A program made the translations under genes and the position numbers. A stretch of DNA of 64,000 nucleotides, from positions 288,570 through 352,569 of the forward strand of contig BFEA01000176.1 of assembly GCA_003427395.1 (NCBI GenBank), written 5' to 3'. Source of the DNA: Chara braunii (lineage: Eukaryota; Streptophyta; Charophyceae; Charales; Characeae). Of this stretch, positions 45,552 through 58,200 are shown piece by piece (within the stretch, counting starts at the first letter, position 1; each line of letters starts with the position of its first letter). The notes under the pieces are model-generated. The model did not search any database and was not told where the DNA came from. It saw only the letters and a program-made list of their open reading frames with translations.

Positions 45552-48500
45552 CTCAAGATGGAGAACGGGTGTAGATGGTTTTGACGATAAGTGAGTACGA
45601 CGGGGGGGGAAGGGGAAACCACGTCCATGTGGGGAAAAAGGGGTTATGGGCTGATGGCCATCAGGACATCAACAGTTGATCTCGTGTGGGAATAAAAGGA
45701 TAGGGAATCTCTCAGCTGGTATATTTATGAATTTTTGAAGCACGGACCTGAGTTCGGATGGAACTCGGTGAGTAAAATACCTGGAGCCCCTCGGTTCAAC
45801 GATGATAACTGAAGGCCGTGGCCTATCAAAAAAAAAAAAAAGGATATGGGCTGATAGGAGTTGCCGAGTGTGTGAACATGACTGCGTCAGGGGAACTGAG
45901 TGCTATGGCCTGCTTGTGATGGATGTAGGAAAGTAATGCTGGGATGTGAGTTAGAGATGGGCCGGAGAAGGGAAGGCTGGTGGTTTGTGAATATGTATAT
46001 GGTCATGTATGTATGATATACATGTGTATAGACAGGCGCATATACGTATGTAATACAGATGTAAAAACATACATGATATACAGATATGTGCACAAGAATG
46101 TTTTGATATCCTGGTTGGTCTCGTCCCGTCGTTTGGCCTGTGAGTTGGGGCGGTGCCTGCATGTGGGACGTGTCATCTGGGATTTGTTTTGTTGCCCCCT
46201 GTGTTGTATTATTTGGCTGTTCCCTTCCTCTTTTCTTTGCCTCTTTGCCTTCTGGCTGTGTGCAAGTGGGTCGATATGACACACGGGGGTGGGGGCAGCC
46301 GCCGCTCAACCTACATCCGCGTGGGCGGCCTTGTACGCAAGAGGTTTTGAACAGGGGGGGTTATAAGGAAGAAGATATAAAAAACGAATTCATTCTCTTT
46401 TTTTTCTTTTTTTCGCTTTTGCGCTCTCATATTCATGTGATGATATATGTTCATATAAGTTACAATATGCATATGCATCATCTTATAGCCCGAGGCGAGG
46501 TCTCGGTAAGGCTTGCTGTGGGTTAGTTCAGGTTAATACAGGGTTGGGTGGAGCTACTGGGGCCAAGGAGGAAGGCTGGATATTGAATGTGGTATGGGAA
46601 GCGGTCGTGGGCCTTAGAGAGCAGGAGGGAAAGGAAATGAACGCCTTTTGACAAAGTGTGGAGATGTGCTGTGGGAGCCATCCAGGGTCAAGATCTATGT
46701 ACGTAATCTATTATTGTGTACAGCTTTGGTGGCTTGGTGTGCAGGCGTGAAGGGAAAGGACATGATGGGACGTGAAACGGAAGAGGGCAAGGGGGAAGCC
46801 TGGACGTTGCATGCAATACGGTTAGGAGGCTTGGGCCATAAGGCAGGAGGCGACAGGAAATGAACTCCTGTGGGGGGAGGGTAGAGATGCTGAGGGAGCC
46901 ACCTAGGGTCAGGATCTATGAAAAGAGGGCAAGGAAGAAGCCTGGGTGCCGTGTGTGATACGATTAGGAGGCTTGGGCCATAAGGCAGGAGGCAAAAGGA
47001 AATGAACTCCTATGGTGAGTGTAGAGATGCTGAGGGAGTGGGTTGAGGATCTATGTACATGATCTATTATTGCGGATAGCTCTGCTTACAAATGTGCTAG
47101 GTCAGATGGAAAATAATGGAATGGGCATCTTCTGATGCATAGCTCTGCACTTGCTAATATATGAGAACTAGGGCAAATTTTAAAAGAACAGGCACAGTCT
47201 AATGGCGCAGAAAGAGAAAGAGAACGGGAGAACTGGCATGTGCTGTAGAAAGGGAAAGGTTGTGTGGAAAAAACGAAAGTAGGGAGGGTGCTATTGAAGC
47301 ATCCTGTAATGGTCAACGATTGGCTGTTTGTTGCATGTTTTTATGTTGCAGTTGGGGCATGATGAGATGGATAAACGCGATGGCAGCTGACATCATGTTC
47401 GTAGAACGCGATGGCAGCTGACATCATGTTCGTAGTCATTCTGATGGATCTATGGTTTGGGCAAGGGGCTCCTCGTTTCGGTTTACAGGCCGAGACCTTA
47501 GGGCTCGTTTGACTTAGGGTTGGGCCAGATTATCTATACCCAGTCAACCTGCCAAAATAGGGGCCGGATTATCTATATTTTGGCAGGTGGACTGGCTATA
47601 GATAATCTGGCCCAACACTACCTTCTTCACCCGAATACAATGTACAGTCTTCTTCACCCGAATACAACGGTCGGTCATTATAGCTATATTTGGGGTATCT
47701 TTAAGTCTAAATACAGTAATAACGACTGAGCACGTTGTATTTGGGTGAAGGAGTTAGGTCGGCTATAGCTAGCCAACCTTGCTAACCAACCCTGGTACGG
47801 TTTGGTGACACCTGGTCCTGCTGTTTTACTTGGCTTGGTTAAACCGCTATCCCCATTTTCTTGTGTATCTGGCTTTTCCCTCATCCTTTTTTTTTTTCTT
47901 TTTCTTTTTCCCCCTTTGTTTGTGTGTGTTTGGGGGGGGGGGGGGGCAGAGTTTCTGTTTTCGGACACTTATGTTCATATTTCTTGTTGGACACCACCAC
48001 CTGGCCCGACCAGGTACTGCATACCATGTATTGTATTTTGTTTGGCATGCTTGACAGGAGAGGAGGACAGTTGTTGTGTGCACACTTTGGTGGTTGCGTG
48101 GCTCTTGCTGTGCGTCCGCACTTTGTGGTTATTGCATCAGTCCTTCGTTTACAAGAACTCCATCTGGCCACTCATTTTGCGATTTTGCGATTTTGAGGGT
48201 CTAGTGTGAGTATTGCGGCATTCTTGTGTGTGAGTTTGTGTGGCTTTTCTGCGCGATCGCATTCCCGCTTGCTGCACTGGTCTTGGAGTGTTACGATTGC
48301 TGCCTCTGTTTTTCGTTATATAGCTGAGCGATTTGGACTGTGAGCTCGTTGCAGGCCTCAATCTTGGTTAGGGATGTCATCACTATATCCATACCGTTAT
48401 ATAGCTGAGAGATCTGGACTGTGAGCCCGTTTCAGCCCTCAATCTTGGTTATTAGGGATGTCATCACTATATCCATACGGGAGGTTTGGATCATACTTGC

Positions 48501-51500
48501 AAGCAGACGGACCGGACGAGCGTCCGGTCTGGTCCGCTTTGCCGCGTGCGGCACCCTCACCCCGGACGGATCCGGACCGGACTGGACGGGGCCGTTTTTC
48601 TTTTTTTTTGGGGGAGGGTGGGGCGTAACTGGTCGTCCGGTCCGGCGGTCTGCCACACGTGCGGAACCGCCCGGACGGCGTCCGCTTGCAAGTATGGTTT
48701 GGATGTATGGTGTAGGCTTCTAATGTCGTATAATTGGTGCTTGGAATTTTGTTGAACATTGGTGCTTGAAATTTCGTTGGACGTCTGTATTAGCACGCAG
48801 GATTTCAATTAAGTGTGCAAGTGTGAGGATGCATGCAAAATTGTGAATATTTTGGGATTCTTGAAAATTGGAACAGTGATCTTTGACTTGCAAGTCACGT
48901 TGATTTTTAGACGATGCAATTTTGTTTCTTGCTTTTCCTTGTCCGATTGGAAGGATAAAGTGAAGTTAGAACCTCATATGTTTTGGGGCATGCTTTGACC
49001 AGGATCTTCGTCTAAATGTGGATTTCATTGTGGCAATACAGGCTTGTAAAATTCTGAGTTTATGTCCTTAGTCTTCAATCGAAAATGATGTGTCTGAGCA
49101 AATCATGCAATGGGTTGTCGGTGTTTGGAGGATGTGCGAAGGCCATCATTTTAGGACCCAATGTGACTATTTTGGGTTCGCGTGTGCATGTATTTTCATC
49201 CCTTGTTCTGTGAACAAATCGCTTCGGTTATGAGCTTTGATGTGACTTGTGGAGTTCTCTCCTACTGGATGGATTGGGAGTCTTCAGTGGGTTAAGGTGT
49301 TCACTTGATTTTGCTATGGTGTGTGTGCGCGTACGCGCGCGCGCGCGAGAGAGAGAGAGCAGAAGAAAGTGGGGTAGTGAATGATCAATTTGGGGGACAT
49401 TCAATGATTTAGAGATGCCCTTTTGTTGGTCCTGTGTCAAAGGATGGAGGGGAATCTTGGGCAATTGGGATCTGGAAGACGAAGAAGGAGGCAGAAAGGC
49501 TTTCTGCCCTTGATGCATGTCGCCAGCTACATGTGAGTATTAAAAATGACTTGATGAATGTATCTAGCTAATTGGCTATGGATGTGAACTGAAGTTCCAG
49601 CTGTGCAAGTGTTTGCTGTACTGGCAAAAAAAAAGCAAATGATGCAAAGACTGCGAACACTTTGACGGAACCCACTTTAGTGTTAACTTGCCCTAGCGAA
49701 GGTCAATATGACAGTAGTTAACCTTGCGGAAATGAAGTTAGACTTGGGATGAATTATCCAAATTAAAATCTCATCATGGAAGTAAATGTCCATATCACTC
49801 TCTCTCTCTCTCTCTCTTGCCTTCATGGAACTTCACCAGGCGAACTGGTTTGGGCATTTGACGAGTGTCACTGTACATTATTAGCTACAGAGGTGCAAGA
49901 ATTGCCTTGCCCCTTCAATAACCGCTGTGTGATCCGTCACTCACTTATTTTGCCAGGGTCCAACTCATGCAAGGAACAGAAAAGATAGCGATACAGGAGG
50001 AGAGAGAGGGGGATGATGCCGTCACAATCTTGAAACCTCTAACATCCACTCTCATGAAGAAAGCTCACGCTATACACATGCTTCATTGATAGGCTGTGTG
50101 TGGTCTTGATCTCCCACACACCATACCCAATCTTAAGCAAACTAATCGTTGACTGGCTTTTATCCGTTGACTGGCTTTTATCCTTTCTTCATAGAATAGT
50201 ATATTGTACTGTTTCTTCGATGTAAAAGAATAATCATTCATCATTTGTCATTTACTTCTTGAGAACGATTCCCGCCAAAACGCTGCTTTGTAAATCGACT
50301 CTCCGTCGCATGGGTGTGGGTGGTTTCTTTGTTCATCATTCATCATCTACTACGGCGAATCTACAGCCTGCTCCTGTGTGGTTTCACAGTAGAGCTGGCT
50401 TTCCTGTATTCCACATCGGCAGATCGGACTATGTAGTGGCCAGCCTCCGCTTTGCTTTTTCATACTGGCTTGCATTCCATTGGTGGAACCGAGCTAAATA
50501 ACTGGGCTTTGCAAGAAAAATGTATCCCAAGCTAGCCTGTACCAGTAACACTAGGTCAAGGGATCAAATCCCTACAGGCATGGGGCTGGGGCAGAGTTGC
50601 ATGACGCCATCATACATCCTCATCATCAGGGCTGTAACCTCGTTTCTTCTTCTTCAATCAGATGCTGTGGTTGGGTGAAATTTCTGGGAGATGAGATGCA
50701 TGAGAAGGGTCCATCCGACCCCGTCGTGAAAGCCTGTCGCTTGACGGATTGGTTGATTGATTCATTCTTCTTTGTTTTTCCTTGTTGTTCTTTTGGCTCT
50801 GTTGGAGACTAAACACAGTGGCTAAAATTTGGAAGGGATTATGAGAATCATCATGGGATTACTCCCCTCTTATCATCAGATCCTCATATAGCTGCTGCTT
50901 CTCTTTTCTCGGCCAATGACAGTGCTCCTCCTCCTCCTCCGCATCATCATCATCATCTTCATCATCATCATCATCATCATCATCATACCATCTTACACCC
51001 CTCTGCACCCCCCCTTCTCCCTCCAAACCCTTTTGTGAGCAGTGATGTCGTGGAGATGGTGATGACGGGGATTTGAGTATGTGTAATGAAAGCTCGTCGT
51101 TGGTCTTCTCATGGCACAAGAACTGACAAGGCAGTTTACACATGAGACAACAAGTGAAAGCATGCCGTGCCATCGAATCGAAAAGCAACTAAGAATAATA
51201 ATCACAGATGTTACTTTACAAGGAAGGGTAATATTGTTACTAATGTATTTTGTTTTTGCCACACTCCGAAAGGAAGTTGGTTGCTAGCAAATTTTTCAAC
51301 GACCGAAGCCTGACATAGCTGGGCCTTCTTTGTGATGGGTGAGGGACTTTTCATTGTCCCGCCGATCTCCTGCTCAGCCTGTGCATGGTGCCAGGGTGAA
51401 TGTGGTGAGAGCTTGGGCCCCATTACACAGAATCATTCGACGTGTGAAATCTGGCGGCTTAAACTGCCAGTATACGACCCCAGCCTTGCAGAAAATGTTT

Positions 51501-54500
51501 CGTCGCCTGCTCCGAAAATTTTGCGGCTCGGGCCCACAGGACCACAATGGCTGGCAACGCCAACCAAAGAAAAAAATGCGGCGTGCCGCTGGCGGGTCGG
51601 TAAAGCTTGGCGCCCATAGTTTTGAAGACTTCGGTGCAAAGTGCTCCCTGGCCATAGAATGAGCGTATGACCAGGAGGGGTTGACGTAGAAGTGAGCAGT
51701 GACTAATTTATGTGATTGAAATACATGAATGTCAATTGCGTAAGGAAAAATTGGATAGATGAGAATGGTCTCAAATCATATGTTTGGTTAGTGAAGTCCA
51801 GTTAAACAATGTGGGTGACATTGATTTTCCTGTGCAGCTGTGTGTTGTGCACCTGTTTCTTTTAGGCTTAGCTAATCATTCGGGTAATGAAAAGATCACA
51901 TTGCCTGACACACGTATCCATCTCGAAACTTGTCTGAGGAGGCGCATTACTGGCCGATAGTTCTTCCCTTACATTCACTCTTTTCTGACGTCCGTCTTTC
52001 TCCCAGGTGTCCGCATTGCATCAAGTCAGATGGCCAAGGCATCGTAGTGTGATCGATATATATCTCACCGATACGATATATGTGGGAGGAAATGTAATTC
52101 ATCCGTATATTAAGAGAATTTTAAGACTATATAATCGCTAGTGTTCCAGCTTGTGAGGTGTTTGTCAGGAAGCAGTGATTGTTTGTGAGGTGTTTGTCAG
52201 GAAGCAGTGATTGTTTATGAGGTGTGTGCGAGGAAACAGTGATTGAATTGCAGAAACGAGTCAACAGTGTAATTGGCTGTATGTTGGGCAGGCTGCGGGC
52301 TTGTTAACGGCAAATGGTGGAACCTCATCATCTGGACGCAGTGTCACGGAGAAGGACAACTCCAACAAGATGGATCTTGCCTGGGGCGAAAACCCGAAGA
52401 ACATTCTGGTGAACACCCCAGTTTTTCGGGCAATCTGTGGGAAAGGCAATGCTGGGGGTCTCCCTCTCAAGACTTATGGCAGGGGTCCTGACCATAACAA
52501 GGTTGGTGCGTCTATGAACTATCTTCAGAACCTTCGATGATAAGAAGTGGAAAGGATCAAATATCTGAGGGTTAAAAATTCTGCCCGATACAACAGGAGG
52601 GGTTATGCTCCTCTTATGAACTTTTCCCTCTGACGTATGGATGCAGGTATTGTCATTCGGGGCCTCGCCTCACTACTCTTGAAAGTGGCTGTTTTCAGGA
52701 GTGCAGTGTCTCCACATCAGCTCCCGAATTTGATCTGTCAGATTAAATTCAGGAGCTGTCCGGATTTGGCTCCCGAGAGCGCTCCCGAAATCACCGCCTG
52801 CTAAGCTGCATTTTCGGGAGAGCTCCTGTGGGAGTGGAGCTCGAAGGGACAAACGGACTTCTGTCAGGCTGCTTGACACTGAACGTGTCCGGATGTGGCA
52901 CCTGTCATTTGGAGACTTGGAGAGTGGCTCGGTCGCGAGTGCAGTGTGGTGAAAGGCACTCTCGAGCCGGATTTCGCGTTTGGGAGCACTCCCAAAATTT
53001 TTATAGAACTCGGGATTGGTGTGGCGAGGCCCTTGGCGAAATCTTCCAATAGAAGATATCCTTCTCTGCTATCGCTGCATTTGTTTGGACTTCTGGAGAT
53101 GGGGTTGGCTCAAATGATATCCGTTTTGGAAAGGTAATTGTCTTTTATAAGTCTATTGCAATAACCCATGCCATATGTCTCGTGGAAAGACGGAGGGCCA
53201 ACTCGGCCGCCCTCAGCCCAGGCCGAAACGGGGGCAAATAGGACCCCAAACAAAGACTCAGGGCCTGGACGTGTGACGATTGACTTTGGTCAATTGTCCT
53301 GACCCCAACAGTCAAGCCCGGACAGCATCAGGTCCAAGAGAGTGCTCCCAAACCACTGGCCGGACAGCATCAGCGCCTGGATGTGTGACAGTTGACTTTG
53401 GTCAACTGCCATGACCCCAACAGTCATGGCTTTGGTTAACTTTCATGACCCCAACAGTCAACTATTGTATGTGATCTGGAATATACTTGTTATCATTGTC
53501 GACGTGGAGAAGGAAGAAGCCCGGAGAAGGAGAGGGGTCTGAAAGGATTATTACTGTGTGATCTTTCATCTTCTTTGTCTATTCCCCCTCCACTCTCTTC
53601 TTGTGATGGTAATGAGATACTGTTTGAGATATCACTTCACGATTTGGAGACTTTGATGCAGATAATGAGACTACTGATATTTGATGATTTCTGAGTATCC
53701 GCCAGACTGGGTTCATTACAGTATAGGGTGCTGGGAATTGTGTTTGCAAAGGTTGGTGGTTGTCTTTGTTAGGCAGTCCAAGTTACCTTTTCCGATGAGC
53801 AGCTAGGATCAAGAACATCAACAGATTCAACAGTGTGCTTAAGTACGCGGTTAGGCTTTTTCGGAACTTTTTCCGCGTGGCTGGAAGTATGACCTGTGGC
53901 CTGTGTACAGCTGTCATGCTCTCCAACTATCCCGCAGTGTAATTATAGCATGATACGACTTTGCAGTCCATGTTGCATAACTTTGTGGTGCGTTTGTGTA
54001 TCTGGCTCACTGCTTAGTCATGAATGTCAGATCTCTCTGTTTTGCCATTTGCTGTTGCATTCTGCTCTCGCTATGGCTTCTGTCGTGCTGTGGTCACTTG
54101 GTTCACTCTTTGAGGTAGGCACTCTCCGCACTGTTCCATACTTTTTCAGGGAGACATCTTGTGATGTCAGAGAAGTCTGGTGCGGATAATTGCTACGAGG
54201 AGCGGTATGGGATGTGGGATTGTAAAATGTGAACAAGAGATGAGTAAAGGAATGAACGACACTTCTTGGATTCTTGTTTGCCTTGTGGCCTGTGCAAAGC
54301 AGCTCTTTGTGTGTGAGCTACCGGTGCCCCTCGGGAATGGACAAGTGTTTCTTGCACAAGGAACTGCCAAGACAAAAGCGGATGCAGAGCGCCTTGCATG
54401 TACAATCGCATGCCACAAGCTGCATGAAAAGGGTTTGCTGCAGAAGCCTGCAAAGGGAGAAGGAGGGCCAGAATCAATGATAAAGGCTGCAATTGTCCAG

Positions 54501-55181
54501 CAGGTATTGATTTACAAGTTCACATCCCCTGATGCCCTCGTTCCCGTCTCCTGACCAATGGCTGTGGTTACTGTGTTTCAGAGTGATTCTGTAAAAGGGG
54601 ATGACATTTCTGGCGCTTTGTGCTGCTATTATGGATGACTGTGGTCTACCATCTACTATAACATGGAAGTTGTGAATCGTCGTAAGGGCCGCATCTAGGC
54701 TGTTTGTTGTTCATGCCTGCAAATGCCTCAGTTGCATGCACGTGCATGAATAACAAAGGTTGGCTGTGAATCTGAGCTGGTTGTGCACACAGCTGTCCCA
54801 GATCGCCAGATGATCTTATTTTCTTGTCATTGATCGAGAATCTGGGCTGTGAGCCAGCACACAGCCCAGATTTGCCGATCTGAAATTTCACTGATAAGTT
54901 GTGAATCAGGGCTGACGATGGGTGCAAATGGCCCAGATCTGCGTTAGCAGTTGGAAGGGTGTTACTGGTGGTGCCAGAGGGAGTGGGCCAACACAAACTA
55001 AGAAGTGTGCACTCTATTGCTATGTCAGGTCGCTCTTGCCCCACTGCCCAACCACTGGTGGCCTTCGCCATCTCCCCCAGCTGCCTTCTGTCGGCCGCCT
55101 TTGTGATTTCCTCGGCTACCTGCCACTGCCTGCCGCTGCCTACCTTCGCTATCTCCCCCAGCCACCGACTGCGGCCGCTCT

Positions 55182-55236
<55 letters not shown>

Positions 55237-58200
55237 GCTCACATTAGATTGCCATCATTCCATGCTCTGACGGCAGCATCAACTGCAAAACAGATTCCCT
55301 CTGTCCCCCTCCGTGTCCCCCTTCTGTGTCACTGGTGTTACACTGCACTATCCGCTCTCTCTTGCCCTTCCTCTCCATCCAGGTCATCTACTGGACATAC
55401 GCATTTGAGAAACATTATTGCCTCCCGGGTTGGTGGCCCTTGACTGGTCGGCACCTATCGGTTGGGGGTCGTTGGCACCCGGCAAAAAAAAAGAAAAAAC
55501 GAAAGAAAAAAAGAAGAAAAGGGTCTAGAACCCCTAATAACCCCACCAACACCCCAATAGCATCCCCCAAATTTCTGACTGGTTGGCAGACCGCCGACCG
55601 GTCAGCCCTACAGGTCGGCTGCAATACGGTCGGCGGTCGGGGACGGCGGTTGGCAGGCATGCAACCCTGGCCCCCTACCAAAGCTGTCTCCCTGAAGATT
55701 GCTGCTGTCTGCTGTGGGGCACAGGTATCCATGTTTCCATTGCAGAAGCTTCCCCCCCCTCCCTTCCTGTTTTAAATAAAGTGCTTGTCCACTTGTCCTT
55801 CCCACGGGCAAGCAGGAAAGTCTGCCATGGCAAACCGAGCTCTTTTCTGGTGTGGAGGTTTCTATGAGCTTGCCAGTGACGAACTACAGCGATCATGTGA
55901 CATGCCAAAAATACAGGTAGAGAATGGTTTTGGTTCGTTTCACTTTTAATTTTCCTGTTTGTTTGTTTGTTTGTTAAGGAGGAGGACAATGAGACGCGAA
56001 GTTCTCAAAGTCTGTTTTGTCCTTTTTCATTTTCTCTTTGAGATATAAAAGATCTTTGATGAGGAGTTGAGCTTGCAGTCTCTATTGCCCTTTCTCATTC
56101 TCTCTTTGTGATTTTTGTGCTGTATTCCAACCGATGGGAATCACTATTGTTGCTGTACCTGGCCTTTTTCATGTTTGTGATATTTAGATTCTGTTTACAA
56201 CAGATGGACCCCCCCCTATTGTTGGTATACCTGCCTTATGACTGAATGGTACACAATAGAACTGTTCAATGAGCAGATTTTCATGGTCAACTTCTAAATT
56301 TGAAGAAAAAGACACCGATTGTTCTGCATCTCTGTCACCAGTCTGGGTCAGGCCCCAGTGGTGAGAGGTCGATGCGACGCTAGCATGGATCTCCTGTTTG
56401 TCGAGCCAGGTGCATGCTTCCTTATTATGGATAATAGCACAAGGGACCCATTTTTAGTGACCCATTATCTCGCTCGCATGAAATGGTGGCTCTTGGACAA
56501 ATCGGTGGTGGCTGTCTTGCAGCAAAATGAAATACCGCCTGTCCTTCAGCTTGGAGAAAGGGAGTGTGTGATAATGGAAAATGCACTGCAGCGTTGGCAT
56601 GCTGAAGGCCAGCCAGTTGCTAGTGATCCCTGGGGTGCGTATGATGTCAGAGATGGCTCTGGAGGCATGAGGCCAGACTATGGAGATCCCACGGGCCATA
56701 ATATGTATTCTAGGGGTGAGATTTGCGGCAATGGTTTGGCAAATGGGTTTGAAAGGATCAGCATGACTTCATGGGACGAGGACAAGTGCGCAGTTCAAAA
56801 TGAGTTGTTGAAGAAGGAGGCTGAAAGGAGGATGTCAGATCCGGCTTTATCGGCTCAGAGAAATGCGAGAGCAGGACTTCCTGCCTTCAAGGAGAGGCAG
56901 ATGATTGTGGAGATGGTACAAAAGAACAGAGCAGTTGTGCTTACCGGCGAAACAGGGTGTGGGAAGACCACTCAGGTCAGTTTGTAGGAAAATATTATTG
57001 TCAAGGCTCCTACGTAATCTGTGTCCACCTGCTGCTCCTTCTGTATCCCCCAATCCATCTACCATTTCTCCTTACACAGTGACCGGGGACCACTGCCTGT
57101 TTGAAGTTCCTGCTTGATCAGACTTAAAGTTACCTCATGTGTTTCCAAAAATCGTTTCCTTGTATGCTCAGCTCTCTTTGTCAATGTTATGCTGTGTGAT
57201 GCAGTGGTCCTAGCTCGTGTCATGATGCAGAACTCAAATTTGAATTATAGATATGGTTATAACTTATCAATGCAATGATCATGAAAATGATGAAGGAACA
57301 AGAAAAGGAGTTGTGACAAGACACCGTAACCATCTCCTTCTCTCACTATTTAATTGTCACCCTCATGGTCCTCCACATCTTCTTTTGCATGAGTCGTTTG
57401 GAAATGAGAAGCGAACAAAGAGTCAATATCCGATAGATCCAACCAGCAACCACTAATCGAGGTACACTCTACTAACATGCTTCTCCCTGTGTTCTCTGTG
57501 CCCTCTGTCTCGGTTTTCCCCCTCTCCTCCACAACTCTGAGGGGCACTGTGAGACACTAGCCAAAGCCCGGGAAGCTATAGGAGTTTAGAAGGGTTGCAA
57601 CGTGCCATCCACAACATTGGAAGGGGATCGTGGGAACTCTATGGGGAGAGAAAAGATGCTATTCACATGATGGAGAGGGGAGGAGTGGGGGAGTGCTAAG
57701 GAGGTCTGCTGAATGCGGGGTACTACTGGAGGGGGGAGCACAGGTGTGTTGGGGGGCATAACAGATCCATCTATCTATCCCAGTGGGCAGGATGTGAAGT
57801 GTTAAGGGGAGTTCTGACATGCGATGCACGGGAATGGGAGAGACGATGGAGATAGAAAAGATGCTATTCACATGATGGAGAGGGTAGAGGCGGGGGAGTG
57901 CTTGCTGAATGTGGGGCGCCACTGGAGGGGGGAGGGCAGGTGTGTTGGGGGCAATCACAGATCCATTTATCTATCCCAGTGGGCGGGAGGGGAGTACTGA
58001 CATGCGATGCACGGGAATGGGAGAGACGAAGGAAAAGAGGAGGTAGTTGACAACATGCTGGCCTGAATACCCTGGTGAGGGCAGGTGTGTCGGGGGCAAA
58101 TTACCGAGGGGAGAGGGAGGGGAGTGGGAAGGGAGGATGTTGCAACCTAAACCTGCAGGGTTTGCTACATGAGAAGAAAAGAACCAAAATCAAGGCGGAT

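Larger units (their letters stand above)
42111..49412 (+). other. Helicase intron 1 (about 7.3 kb)
   Basis: It opens GTACGT and closes TTTAG. It contains a 126-bp tandem duplication, GA microsatellites, other tandem duplications, a foldback at 47519 and a hAT MITE at 48492. No intronic exon with coding support was found, although several 70-150 codon frames occur. Confidence 0.75.
49533..52291 (+). other. Helicase intron 2 (2.8 kb)
   Basis: Ends GTGAGT...GGGCAG. It holds a CT tract (49799-49817), a tRNA-like fragment (50535), a TCATCA-type repeat (50940-50988), one copy of a dispersed intronic repeat (51475-51640), and two further short tandem repeats near 52150-52245. Confidence 0.75.
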
